Below, piece after piece: positions 16,959 to 24,502 of a DNA stretch of 64,000 nt. Under the pieces are notes generated by a model. That model saw only the letters and a program-made list of their open reading frames with translations. It was not told where the DNA came from and ran no database searches. Origin of the DNA: Salinirubellus litoreus. GTDB taxonomy: Archaea; Halobacteriota; Halobacteria; Halobacteriales; Haloarculaceae. The stretch is from the NCBI RefSeq assembly GCF_037335815.1, contig NZ_CP147841.1, positions 1,612,001-1,676,000 on the forward strand, read 5' to 3'. How positions within the stretch are numbered: the first letter of the stretch is position 1; every line of letters starts with the position of its first letter. The position numbers were made by a program, and so were the translations under genes.

Positions 16959-17399
16959 ATGGAAGAAGACGAAACCCAGCCCGCCATGTGCTATCCCTCG
17001 GAAGTCCAATACGGGGAGTGGAAACGGCGGGCCGAGTCAATGGACATGTCGGTGTCGGAGTTCATGATGTCGATGGTAGAGGCGGGGTGGAAGAAGTTCG
17101 AGGCGACTCCGACCCCTGACGAGACCCGTCTCGAACTCCGCGAGCAACGGAACGACCTCAAAGCCGAGCTGGAGCGTGCCCGCGATCGGGTCGGAATGCT
17201 CGAAGACCGCGTACATGAGGGCGAACGTTCCGAAATCGAAGCATATGTCGCCACTAATCCTGGTGCGACCTACCAGGAGATCGTAGAACACCTCGGTAAG
17301 ACCATCCCTGAACGGGCTTCTCGGCACCTCGATGAGCTTGAAGGCCACCAGCTCCGGAGTAATCCTGAGGGGGAGTACTACCCAATGGACGAACAATGA
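16959..17399 (+). CDS. DNA-binding protein, DUF5805-like N-terminus plus HTH
   Basis: A 146-residue protein. The N-terminus (YPSEVQYGEWKRRAESMDMSVSEFMMSMVEAGWKKF) resembles the RHH-like segment of haloarchaeal DUF5805 proteins. A coiled coil follows (LELREQRNDLKAELERARDRVGMLEDRV), and the last ~55 residues form a second DNA-binding unit (SEIEAYVATNPGATYQEIVEHLGKTIPERASRHLDEL). It follows the winged-helix gene by 4 bases and precedes the integrase accessory gene, so the row probably forms one transcription unit that ends in integration functions. The architecture suits a recombination directionality factor or regulator; this is not provable here. Confidence 0.7.
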   Translation: MEEDETQPAMCYPSEVQYGEWKRRAESMDMSVSEFMMSMVEAGWKKFEATPTPDETRLELREQRNDLKAELERARDRVGMLEDRVHEGERSEIEAYVATNPGATYQEIVEHLGKTIPERASRHLDELEGHQLRSNPEGEYYPMDEQ

Positions 17400-17478
17400 G
17401 CGGTATAAAAACGGCTTTGGGGAGAGCGGAGGAGTACGCTGCCGGCTCCTCACCGTGCTACGGCATACCTGCTCGTCC

Positions 17479-17997
17479 ATGTGGGGTAGCGGGAGCCGTG
17501 TCAGGGGGGCTCCCGTGAACCACGATGGCAATCGCCGGCCGATCGAAATCCCGGCGGATCCCCGAGAACGTATGGGTGTCTATCAGAGGCTCGAAGACGT
17601 CCCGGCTAAACACCGGCTCGAAAATCACGCAGCCGCGTACCGTAACCGAGACACATGGTCCGAGTTCGAGGCTCGACAGGTAGACAAGAATTCCTCGGAT
17701 AGCCACCGGGCACGAGTGGACCGTGGTGGGAGACGGTGGAAGGAGCACATGATGAAACGCAACCGCCACCATGCTCTCGCGAGACCAGAGGACGTTGAGG
17801 CGTACATCGAGATGATGATGGAGATAAATGCTATGCGGACCATTTACAGTACGTACTGGACACATCTCAAGCAGTTCTACGACTGGTTATTGTGGCACAC
17901 CGAACACCCACATCGATATCATCCGGTCCTAATGGCCGCCGCTCACGAACCGAACACCAGACGTATGTGGACGTATGTAATAGAGGATGTCCGATAG
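17479..17997 (+). CDS. Integrase-associated helical protein
   Basis: About 172 residues from the ATG at 17479; the frame is open upstream, and an internal ATG at 17572 is also possible. The core reads YQRLEDVPAKHRLENHAAAY, DTWSEFEARQV, RRWKEHMMKRNRHHALARPEDVE and YWTHLKQFYDWLLWHTEHPH..YHPVLMAA. I recognise this as the haloarchaeal protein commonly encoded just before a longer tyrosine recombinase. Its helical make-up resembles a detached SAM-like core-binding domain, so I infer a DNA-binding partner of the integrase. Its stop overlaps the start of the integrase by 11 bp, supporting coupled synthesis. Confidence 0.72.
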   Translation: MWGSGSRVRGAPVNHDGNRRPIEIPADPRERMGVYQRLEDVPAKHRLENHAAAYRNRDTWSEFEARQVDKNSSDSHRARVDRGGRRWKEHMMKRNRHHALARPEDVEAYIEMMMEINAMRTIYSTYWTHLKQFYDWLLWHTEHPHRYHPVLMAAAHEPNTRRMWTYVIEDVR

Positions 17998-19120
17998 CAA
18001 CCCATCCGACCCCGAGCAGGAGGGCGACAGTTTACATGCCGCGAAGGAAGCGCTGGCGAGCAAATTCGGTCGTACACTCGACCCGCTCGCGGAGTACGAA
18101 CCGATCTTCCGTGAGGAAGATCCCGACCTCTTCGGCATGTTCATGACCGAAATCGTGGAACCGAACGATCCAGCTCCGAGCACGACTTCCCAGTACGGCC
18201 AGATGTGGGAACAGTGGTGCGAGGTCATGGGACGGGACGATCGCCATCCGGCATGCCCGAATGAACAACACGCGCTGGCTTACATCCAGTACCTTCAGGA
18301 CGAGCGGGAGAACGAACCCGGGACGATCCGAGCAAAGCTCCAGAAGATGGGGCGCATCTACGAGCACTGGCAGGATGAGGCCGCACTTCCGCACCCCGAC
18401 GACTTCGACCCGATTTCATCCGCCCGCAAGAAGGTGTCTCTCTCGGATCCCCAGAAGAAGTCGCCGCCGAACATTCCACTCGAACGCCTTCGTGAGGTCG
18501 TGGGTGGGATCCACCACATCCGGGATCAGGCGGTCGTGGTGATGCAACTAAAGCTCGGCCTCCGCGCGACAGAGCTCTGTAACATCAAGCTCACCGAAAT
18601 CAGCCTCGTTGACGAGAAGATCCGAGCCTTCTATCCCGAGCTGGGTACCAGCGAGTATCTTGAGGGTCGTGAGAACGCCATCTACATTCCGCACGACCGC
18701 ATGGGAAACAAGTCGAAGCGACCACGGGTGCTCCCGCTTGACGAGGAGCTGCGACAGGTACTCCGTCGGTATCTCCTGATCCGTCCGGCCAGTAATCGGC
18801 CGTGGTTGTTCCTATCGAAGCAGAGGCATGCTCGACTGGGTGATTCGGCAATAAATGACGTCTGGCATGGGCACTTCCGGCCAGAGTACGACGAGACACC
18901 ACAACACCGAGCGGTGACAAGCCACTTCGGCCGACACTACTTTACAACGTGGTGGCGGGTGAAACAGAACCTCAATCGAGAACTGGTGAAGTACATGCGA
19001 GGAGACAAGCAGGGCATGGAAAGCGGCGTGGGTCGGGAGGGCATGGACCACTACCTCCATGCCTACTATGAGGATATTGAGAGCATCTATCTGAATCGGG
19101 TATTTAAACTAAATCTATGA
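17987..19120 (+). CDS. int: Tyrosine integrase of the element
   Basis: A 377-residue site-specific recombinase. Residues ~60-140 form the helical core-binding domain (TTSQYGQMWEQW..., AYIQYLQDERE). The catalytic domain carries Arg193 in LGLRATE, a Lys in GNKSKRPRV, H313-F-G-R316 followed by His317, and a C-terminal MDHYLHAYYEDI whose Tyr (360 or 356) should be the nucleophile. It would join the element's att site to the xpb core. It follows the accessory protein with an 11-bp overlap and points toward attR, 1.4 kb away. GC and codon use match the element, not the host. That it targets xpb is inferred from position. Confidence 0.88.
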   Translation: MSDSNPSDPEQEGDSLHAAKEALASKFGRTLDPLAEYEPIFREEDPDLFGMFMTEIVEPNDPAPSTTSQYGQMWEQWCEVMGRDDRHPACPNEQHALAYIQYLQDERENEPGTIRAKLQKMGRIYEHWQDEAALPHPDDFDPISSARKKVSLSDPQKKSPPNIPLERLREVVGGIHHIRDQAVVVMQLKLGLRATELCNIKLTEISLVDEKIRAFYPELGTSEYLEGRENAIYIPHDRMGNKSKRPRVLPLDEELRQVLRRYLLIRPASNRPWLFLSKQRHARLGDSAINDVWHGHFRPEYDETPQHRAVTSHFGRHYFTTWWRVKQNLNRELVKYMRGDKQGMESGVGREGMDHYLHAYYEDIESIYLNRVFKLNL

Positions 19121-19150
19121 GGTAGCCCTGCAAAGAGTTGGCGAAAAGAT

Positions 19151-19158
19151 AATATATC
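19151..19158 (+). promoter_or_regulatory. TATA box for the attR-proximal operon
   Basis: AATATATC lies about 40 bp before the ATG at 19197 in an AT-rich 76-bp spacer after the integrase stop. It would give the three downstream genes their own promoter with a short leader. Confidence 0.45.
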
Positions 19159-19196
19159 ATTACGGCCCTGGCTTCACGAAGGGCACGTGATAACAT

Positions 19197-19538
19197 ATGG
19201 CTGACTGGTTTTATCGATATACCGACGACCCACAAGAAAAGTCCCAACTGGATTCCGAGCGGAAAATTGAATCTATCAACTCAAACCAAACACTCTGGGC
19301 TACCAGAAGATATTCTCAAGCCCAAAGTGCCAACAACGACTTAAATATTGGCTCTTCACCGGACTTTCGAATTGGGCCGATACCCGATGTTATGATGCCG
19401 ACATTCAAATACGGCCCCGTGCCGATCCAACCACAGGGTGGAAACGGAGGGGGGAACGGAGTTGAGGTTGCAGTTTCAGATCCTATTTGGGTTTTCGGTA
19501 TCTGGGACTTCAACAATAGTGACTGGGAGGAGATGTAG
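19197..19538 (+). CDS. Small protein resembling TreTu/HYD1-type ADP-ribosyltransferase
   Basis: A 113-residue, low-GC gene. The layout follows small ADP-ribosyltransferase toxin domains: an opening FYRYTDD with Arg7 in the first strand, then LWATRRYSQAQSAN, then FRIGPIP, and a late GNGVEVAVSDPIWVFGIW with Glu90 in the catalytic-Glu position before a DPI strand. TreTu-type toxins share the order YRY(T/V)...T..Y..A..A...L..P...RI...G.(I/V)E...DP. The match is recalled by pattern, not searched. If correct, Arg7 and Glu90 would hold NAD and transfer ADP-ribose to a host protein. Two bases separate it from the next gene, which could be its immunity or antitoxin partner. Alternative: an unrelated element protein. 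Confidence 0.6.
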   Translation: MADWFYRYTDDPQEKSQLDSERKIESINSNQTLWATRRYSQAQSANNDLNIGSSPDFRIGPIPDVMMPTFKYGPVPIQPQGGNGGGNGVEVAVSDPIWVFGIWDFNNSDWEEM

Positions 19539-19540
19539 GG

Positions 19541-19972
19541 ATGTCAAGTCAAGAATACGAGGAGGTATTAGACTACGTTGAAGGATCATATGAAAGCCTG
19601 ATAGAATCACACGATTTAAGCGCAGATCCGATCATCCGCTACCCCTGGGGTGGAAACAGTATTCGGCTTTCCTGGACCGGGGACAACGGTATTTCAAAAA
19701 ACATAATTTCCGAGATCAAAAAGGAGCAGTCTCAGTTATGGATTGAAGCGAACAGCTGGAAAGACGTAAGGAGCGGCGATACAGTCACCCGACGATGGGA
19801 GCATTTTCCCGATATTGATCCGGTCCCCTTGGACGGTCCCGAGTTGGAATTCCGAATTCACCACGGGGTCGAAGAAGCATTTGAACAAGTATACCCGATA
19901 CTGGACGATGACTTAACCCAAGAAAAGGAGTTACAACTGAACCAGTCCGAGCTCAACTTATTAGATAGATAG
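19541..19972 (+). CDS. Unknown protein, possible partner of the ART-like gene
   Basis: A 143-residue acidic protein, AT-rich at the DNA level. The N-terminal third is helical (EYEEVLDYVEGSYESLIESHD). The middle alternates strands and turns (IIRYPWGGNSIRLSWTG, LWIEANSWKDVRSGDTVTRRWEHF), and the C-terminus is helical (HHGVEEAFEQVYPILDDDL). No family is recognised. Tight spacing on both sides (2 bp before, none after) places it in one operon with the ART-like protein and a membrane protein. An acidic single-domain protein next to a putative NAD-dependent toxin is a reasonable immunity candidate, but that is context only. Confidence 0.6.
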   Translation: MSSQEYEEVLDYVEGSYESLIESHDLSADPIIRYPWGGNSIRLSWTGDNGISKNIISEIKKEQSQLWIEANSWKDVRSGDTVTRRWEHFPDIDPVPLDGPELEFRIHHGVEEAFEQVYPILDDDLTQEKELQLNQSELNLLDR

Positions 19973-20503
19973 ATGTTGCTACCGGGTGCGCAAAGCACAC
20001 CACTTCTTTCTCCTGAGACACAGCTATTACTCGGTGTAGGGGGGTTGATCTTGGATATTATCGGCGCAGCATTGATAGCCATCCCCGATTTTCTTTCCCC
20101 TCAATCTTTTCTCTTCTCCCAAGCGTATGGAGAATATAAACGGAAAGAGGATCGGTTGGATGAGGAGAAACGAATGCTATTCCGAAATAATTTCATATCT
20201 GTTGATAGTAGTTCAGATACAGATCATATTTTGTCGGATCTTCTAAAAGAATACTTAAATGCTCCTGGGAATGTTACGCGCATTAACAGGCGGCCGGAGA
20301 GGGGTGGAGAGATACAACTTCAGTTTGCTGAAAGAGAGAATTCTGACCCATTATCAGATGTGATCGTTGGTGAACTTATCGAAGGACATCTGAACGACGT
20401 GAAGAGAGCAGAAGACAGGAGAATACGTATCGTCGGAATAGTGCTACTGGTGCTTGGAATACTGTCACAGGCTGCCTCCTATCTCGGTGGGTACCTCCAT
20501 TGA
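19973..20503 (+). CDS. Membrane protein with cytoplasmic central domain
   Basis: A 176-residue protein with two hydrophobic segments: about residues 16-40 (LLLGVGGLILDIIGAALIAIPDFL) and 150-174 (IVGIVLLVLGILSQAASYLGG). Between them is a charged domain (YGEYKRKEDRLDEEKRMLF...) likely to face the cytoplasm. Its ATG abuts the previous stop with no gap. It is the last complete gene before attR; its stop is 34 bp from the core. Low GC and AT-rich codons mark it as foreign. The family is unknown. Position and topology suggest a membrane anchor or effector of the three-gene module. Confidence 0.65.
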   Translation: MLLPGAQSTPLLSPETQLLLGVGGLILDIIGAALIAIPDFLSPQSFLFSQAYGEYKRKEDRLDEEKRMLFRNNFISVDSSSDTDHILSDLLKEYLNAPGNVTRINRRPERGGEIQLQFAERENSDPLSDVIVGELIEGHLNDVKRAEDRRIRIVGIVLLVLGILSQAASYLGGYLH

Positions 20504-20537
20504 CGTCCTGCTCATGTATTAGCACAAACTCCGTCTA

Positions 20538-20547
20538 CACCCACGAG
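20538..20547 (+). repeat. Putative attR core CACCCACGAG
   Basis: Second copy of the 10-bp core, in the same codon phase as at 1562-1571. To its right the sequence returns to GC-rich host xpb codons. Confidence 0.75.
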
Positions 20548-20814
20548 ACGTCCGCGAGCGAGAGACGCCGTATCCTCGAACGATTTCGAGACGGGCGTTA
20601 CTCCCGGATCGTCGCGGCGAACGTCCTCGACGAGGGCGTGGACGTCCCCGATGCCAACGTCGCGGTCGTCCTGTCGGGCTCGGGAAGCGAGCGGGAGTTC
20701 ACGCAACGACTCGGACGTGTCCTCCGGCCGAAGGCCGACGGGGGCCGGGCGGTCCTCTACGAACTCGTGACCGGGGAGACGGCCGAGGAGCGGGTCGCGG
20801 CACGGCGGCGATGA
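20538..20814 (+). pseudogene. xpb: Displaced native 3' end of xpb
   Basis: Ninety-one codons from Thr-His-Glu to the stop at 20812-20814, homologous to the last part of the XPB protein at 405-1844 (ERRRILERF, SRIVAANVLDEGVDVPDANVA, SGSGSEREFTQRLGRVLRPK, ETAEERVA). Host codon use is intact: GC-rich third positions, gacgtccccgatgccaacgtc where the element copy has gatgtacctgatgcgaatgtc. It lacks helicase motifs I-IV and any start of its own, so it should be silent. It is what remained downstream after integration and would be rejoined to xpb if the element excised precisely. Confidence 0.88.
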
Positions 20815-20874
20815 GTAGCGGGGCCCGCGATCCGTCAGCGATCCGTTGAAGCGCGTGCGAGCGGAGGAGGGGAC

Positions 20875-21013
20875 GTGACGAACAGCGCTGTCGGATTCGT
20901 CGTCGTCGTGTTCGGTTTCCTGGCCGCGGCGCTAGGTTCGGTCCCGCTGGCGGTGGTGGTGTCCTGCTCGGCCGGCGCTCGTCGGCCTCGCAGTCGCCCG
21001 ATTCCGTCGGTGA
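20875..21013 (+). pseudogene. Possible frameshifted small membrane protein
   Basis: From the GTG at 20875 the frame reads VTNSAVGFVVVVFGFLAAALGSVPLA, a clear transmembrane helix. It then loses sense, but a neighbouring frame gives ALVGLAVARFRR before TGA at 21011-21013. Together these resemble the two-helix tiny membrane proteins common in haloarchaea, so one or two indels may have broken the gene. It could equally be noncoding; the rest of 20815-21160 shows nothing else. Confidence 0.3.
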
Positions 21014-21160
21014 CGCAGGGTCAGGTCCCGAGCCGACGCGGCGATCGTCCATGCGCGCGGTTCCAGCCCCTCCCACAAGTACCTGCGCCGCCGGGCCGAC
21101 GCACGCGTGATTCCTGCCCGCCGCGATGGCGTTAAACCTCGTCGCCACGTCGCCGTCCAC

Positions 21161-22024
21161 ATGAGCGACGAGGAGTTCGAACTCACCGCGCCCGAACTGA
21201 CGCCCGACGACTTCCTGGTCCTGCCCGACGACCGGTACACGACCGACAACGTCGCGCTGGTGACCGGCGCGGCCTCCGGTATCGGCCAGGCGACGGCGGT
21301 CGTCCTCGCGGCCAACGGCCTCACCGTCGTCGGGACCGACATGGACGAGGAGGGGCTCGCCGAGACGGCCGCCATCGCCGAGGACTTCGATCTCCCGGGG
21401 AGCTTCACCCACGTCGTCGGGAACCTCACCGACGACGGCGACATCGAGCGGATCGTCGACTCGGCGGCCGAGGAAGGGACGGTCCGGTACCTCGCGAACA
21501 TCGCCGGGCTCCAGCACATCGCCTCCATCCCCGAGTTCCCCCCCGAGAAGTACGACCTCCTCCACGACGTGATGCTCCGAGCGCCGTTCATGCTCTCGAA
21601 ACACGTCATGCCACACATCCGCGCCACCGGAGACGGCGTCGGCGCGATCGGCAACATGTCCTCGATCCACGGCCAGTACGCGACGAAGGACAAGGCGGCC
21701 TACATCACGATGAAACACGGGCTCACGGGGCTCACCCGATCGATCGCCGCCGAGGGCGAGGGCACCCTCCGCGGGTTCTCGGTGAGCGCCGGCTACGTGC
21801 TCACGCCGCTGATGGTGAACCAGATCGAGGACACGGCCCGCGAGCGCGGCATCGGCGAGCGCGAGGTCGTCGAGGACGTAATGCTCGGGCAGGCCCGCAC
21901 GAAGACGATGATGGAACCCGTGGAGGTCGCCAACCTGTTCGCCTTCGGCTTCTCGGCGTTCGGCCGGCACCTCAACGGCGCGGACCTGCTCTGGGACGGC
22001 GGCTACGTCCACACGTACGACTGA
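21161..22024 (+). CDS. bdhA: Short-chain dehydrogenase, likely 3-hydroxybutyrate dehydrogenase
   Basis: A 287-residue NAD-dependent SDR. After an acidic leader, the Rossmann nucleotide motif TGAASGIG is at 35-42, the acidic residue after strand 2 (GTDMDEEG) favours NAD over NADP, the NIAG motif is near 116-119, the catalytic Ser lies in GNMSSIHGQ, and the Tyr-x-x-x-Lys pair is about 181/185 (AAYITMKHG). It most resembles D-3-hydroxybutyrate dehydrogenases, which oxidise the monomer released from PHB to acetoacetate. It overlaps the patatin-like gene by one base; phaZ and bdhA are paired in Haloferax mediterranei, which supports the role. ATG 21161 is preferred over the upstream ATG at 21107, whose extension is basic and low-complexity. 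Confidence 0.82.
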   Translation: MSDEEFELTAPELTPDDFLVLPDDRYTTDNVALVTGAASGIGQATAVVLAANGLTVVGTDMDEEGLAETAAIAEDFDLPGSFTHVVGNLTDDGDIERIVDSAAEEGTVRYLANIAGLQHIASIPEFPPEKYDLLHDVMLRAPFMLSKHVMPHIRATGDGVGAIGNMSSIHGQYATKDKAAYITMKHGLTGLTRSIAAEGEGTLRGFSVSAGYVLTPLMVNQIEDTARERGIGEREVVEDVMLGQARTKTMMEPVEVANLFAFGFSAFGRHLNGADLLWDGGYVHTYD

Positions 22025-23190
22025 TGGCGGACGGACCGCTCGGGGACGGCGCGGACGGCGCACGTGATGGCGGCGGCCGCGACGACCACGACGACCGCGG
22101 CGATGGCGGCGACCGGGGCGACGGCGACCGACCGACCCGTGTGGCCATCGCCTGTCAGGGTGGCGGGAGCCACACCGCGTTCACGGCTGGCGTCCTCCGT
22201 GGGCTCCTCTCCGCGTGGCCCGAGGGCCACGAACTCGTCGGCATCTCCGGCACCTCCGGGGGGGCGTTCAACGCGCTGGCGGTGTGGTACGGCCTCGTCA
22301 CTGCCGACGAGACGAAGGCGGTCGACCTGCTCGACTCGCTGTGGGCCGACCTCGCCGCCGATACCCCCTCCGAACGGGTGGCGAACGACTGGCTCGTCGC
22401 CGCCACACGCTGGTACAACGCGGGCTTCCCATCCGCGAGCCTCTCGCCCTACCGCAACCCCTTCTCCCGGATGGGCCAGGAGCGCATCGCGGAGGTGCTC
22501 GAATCCCGCATCGACTTCGAGGCGATACCCGACCTCTGTGGACGCGGCGCGCCGAAGCTCGTCGTCGGTACCGTCGACGTGAACGGCGGCGTCTTCGAGA
22601 CGTTCGTCGACGGGGAGGTCACGACCGACGCGGTGCTGGCCTCGGCGGCCGTCCCCGAACTGTTCCCCGCGGTCGAACTCCACGGACACGCCCACTGGGA
22701 CGGCCTGTTCAGCCAGAACCCGCCGGTGATGGACCTGATGACCGTCGACGCCGACCGCAAGCCCGACGAACTCTGGGTGATACAGATCAACCCTCAGGTG
22801 CGCGAGGAGACGCCGACGTCGCTCGTCGACATCGCGGACCGCCGGAACGAGCTCTCGGGCAACATCTCGCTCAACCAGGAGCTACGGTTCATCAAGTGGA
22901 TCAACCAGTGGATCGAGGCCGGACACCTCCCGACCGAGTCGTTCTCGCGGACGGCGGTCAGGCGGATCGCGCTCGGCTCCGGCTACGGCCACTCGACCAA
23001 ACTCGACCGCGACCCCGAGTTCATCGGGGAACTGATGGCGATCGGCGAGGAGCGGGCCGCCGAGTTCCTCGCGGTGCTCGCCGACCCCGAGCGGGAACCC
23101 GAGGGCATCGACCCGCTTGCCACCGGTCACGTCGAGACGGTCACGGACGGGACGGGCGAGAGCCCCGACGCGGGTGAGGACCGACGGTAA
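22024..23190 (+). CDS. phaZ: Patatin-like phospholipase, likely PHA depolymerase
   Basis: A 388-residue patatin-fold serine hydrolase. After a long Asp/Gly-rich leader, the oxyanion motif QGGGSHTAF is at 45-53, the nucleophile elbow GTSGG at 76-80 (Ser78), and the catalytic Asp in HWDGLF near 226; Ser-Asp is the patatin dyad. Coupled (1-bp overlap) to the 3-hydroxybutyrate dehydrogenase, it matches the haloarchaeal PhaZh1 arrangement, in which a patatin-like enzyme on PHA granules degrades native polymer and BdhA handles the monomer. There is no signal peptide, consistent with granule-bound intracellular action. A general phospholipase role cannot be excluded from sequence alone. Confidence 0.8.
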   Translation: MADGPLGDGADGARDGGGRDDHDDRGDGGDRGDGDRPTRVAIACQGGGSHTAFTAGVLRGLLSAWPEGHELVGISGTSGGAFNALAVWYGLVTADETKAVDLLDSLWADLAADTPSERVANDWLVAATRWYNAGFPSASLSPYRNPFSRMGQERIAEVLESRIDFEAIPDLCGRGAPKLVVGTVDVNGGVFETFVDGEVTTDAVLASAAVPELFPAVELHGHAHWDGLFSQNPPVMDLMTVDADRKPDELWVIQINPQVREETPTSLVDIADRRNELSGNISLNQELRFIKWINQWIEAGHLPTESFSRTAVRRIALGSGYGHSTKLDRDPEFIGELMAIGEERAAEFLAVLADPEREPEGIDPLATGHVETVTDGTGESPDAGEDRR

Positions 23191-23224
23191 TCTACCGAGT
23201 GACGGCTCCCCCACCGCCGCCCGC

Positions 23225-23746
23225 TCACCCGGGCGGGGTCCCGCCGTCCTCCTCCTCGTACCGGAGCGTCGAGCCGTCCATCGAGACGCCGGGGAGGTCG
23301 GGGAGGTACTCGGCCACCAGCTCGCTCCACCACCGCTCGGGGTCCTCGTAGCCGGCCGGGTCCTCGCTGAAGACCCGTCGCCGTAGCTCCTCGGGCGTCG
23401 CTCGTCCCCGAGTGCGGAGGTCGGTGAACGCGTTTCGGACCGCCGCCTCCGCGTCGGGCACGAGGTCGAACGAGACGAGTTCGTGCTCGATGGCCGGCGG
23501 GGTGTCGATCCGCTCGTCGGCGTCGCCGTCGCCCGGCGACTCGAGGACCCGACGGCCGCTCTCGGTGAGCTCGTATCCGCCCTCGCGCTCGTCGACGAGC
23601 GCGTTGTCGGCGAGTTCGGAGAGCCGCTCCTCGACCGCCGTCTCGTCGCTCCCGACCGTCGTGGCGAGGTCGGGGGTCGACCGCCGGTCCCCCCGGAGAT
23701 CGCGGAGCAGCGCCAGGTCCGCGTCGGTGAGGTCGACTGTCGTCAC
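23225..23746 (-). CDS. Winged-helix protein, unknown target
   Basis: About 173 residues from the GTG at 23746; another GTG at 23785 would add 13 residues. The first ~75 residues are a winged HTH: LTDADLALLRDLRGDRRSTPDLATTVGSDETAVEERLSELADNALVDER as helices and GGYELTESGRRVL as wing and terminal helix. The C-terminal ~95 residues are acidic and end in a strand pair (VSMDGSTLRYEEED). It is a haloarchaeal transcription-regulator type with no named subfamily known to me. It converges on phaZ with a 34-bp gap. Confidence 0.65.
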   Translation of the reverse strand: MTTVDLTDADLALLRDLRGDRRSTPDLATTVGSDETAVEERLSELADNALVDEREGGYELTESGRRVLESPGDGDADERIDTPPAIEHELVSFDLVPDAEAAVRNAFTDLRTRGRATPEELRRRVFSEDPAGYEDPERWWSELVAEYLPDLPGVSMDGSTLRYEEEDGGTPPG

Positions 23747-23908
23747 ACCCGACGTGACGGGCCCCCGCAGTTGAACCCTCACCACGCCGAGGCAAGGCCT
23801 CCAGTCACGCCTACCTCCGGGCGGGAACTCTCCGATCCGGGCACCCCGCCCGCTCCCGATACTGTGATCGTGCGGTGATCCCCGGGACGGCGGGAGGAAC
23901 CGGTCGGC

Positions 23909-24376
23909 TTACCGTTCCTCCGGCGGCTCCTCTCCGGTGTAGTCGTCGGCGAAGAACCCGAAGTCGTTCTCGTCCCGGCGGAGGTAGTCGTTCTCGAGCG
24001 TCTCCGAGACGACGCGACCGAGCGAGTCGAGCTCCGCGTCGACCCCGTCAGGGTCGTCGAACGCCTCGCGCTCCTCCCCGTTCAGGGTGGGCGCGCGGTA
24101 GCCGACCTCGTCGGTGGCGGGGTCCCAGTAGAGGTCGAACCGCTCGATCAGGCCGAGTTCGACCGCTCCCTCGAACTCGGCGTCGGTGAGGTGCGTGTGT
24201 TCCGCCCACTCCTCGAAGGCGTCCTGCCAGGCACCGTCCCGGAGGACGCCCTCCAGCTCCTCGCGGCGGTAGTCGTCGGTCGGCTCCTGATCGGTCATGT
24301 CGATGGCCTCGTACTCGCCTCGCGACTGCGGACCGCGGAGCGACGGCGGATCGGGGACCTCGGCGTCGAGCACCAT
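23909..24376 (-). CDS. Conserved acidic haloarchaeal protein
   Basis: A 155-residue protein from the ATG at 24376 (MVLDAEVPDPPSLRG); a shorter start at 24298 (MTDQEP) is possible. It is very acidic with helical segments (REELEGVLRDGAWQDAFEEWAEH, LTDAEFEGAVELGLIERFDLY) and a C-terminal tail (LRRDENDFGFFADDYTGEEPPEE) of conserved look. No domain is recognised and no cofactor or catalytic motif is seen. It is divergent from bax1 with a ~125-bp spacer, where a shared regulatory region may lie. Confidence 0.6.
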   Translation of the reverse strand: MVLDAEVPDPPSLRGPQSRGEYEAIDMTDQEPTDDYRREELEGVLRDGAWQDAFEEWAEHTHLTDAEFEGAVELGLIERFDLYWDPATDEVGYRAPTLNGEEREAFDDPDGVDAELDSLGRVVSETLENDYLRRDENDFGFFADDYTGEEPPEER

Positions 24377-24502
24377 ACCCGCCCGGACGTCGCCGTCGTT
24401 GATGTGTCTTCGCCCGGCCGCCGTACGGTACGGCCGGGCTCCCTTCCCCCCGCTCGTCGATCCCCCGTCGGGGTTTTGTCCCCCCACTGACTACCCCCTG
24501 TA

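Larger units (their letters stand above)
1562..20547 (+). mobile_element. Integrative element inserted in xpb
   Basis: About 18,976 bp delimited by a 10-bp direct repeat inside two copies of the xpb 3' coding region. The left copy completes the xpb frame; the right copy is the displaced native end. A tyrosine integrase (17987-19120) lies near the right end, with only three small genes between it and the junction, a common position for integrating elements. The interior has lower GC than both flanks, no housekeeping genes, many small DNA-binding proteins, and defence-like cargo. No capsid, terminase, conjugation or replication gene is recognisable, so this may be a defence island, a decayed provirus or an element mobilised in trans. 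The exact crossover could lie anywhere the two xpb ends match; the 10-bp core is the longest exact match at the point where they diverge. Confidence 0.85.

Noticed and set aside
1562..20547. xpb duplication explained as a simple tandem gene duplication
   Set aside because: The right copy lacks its 5' part exactly at the shared core, and the left copy's 3' part has the element's base composition; this fits integration better than duplication.
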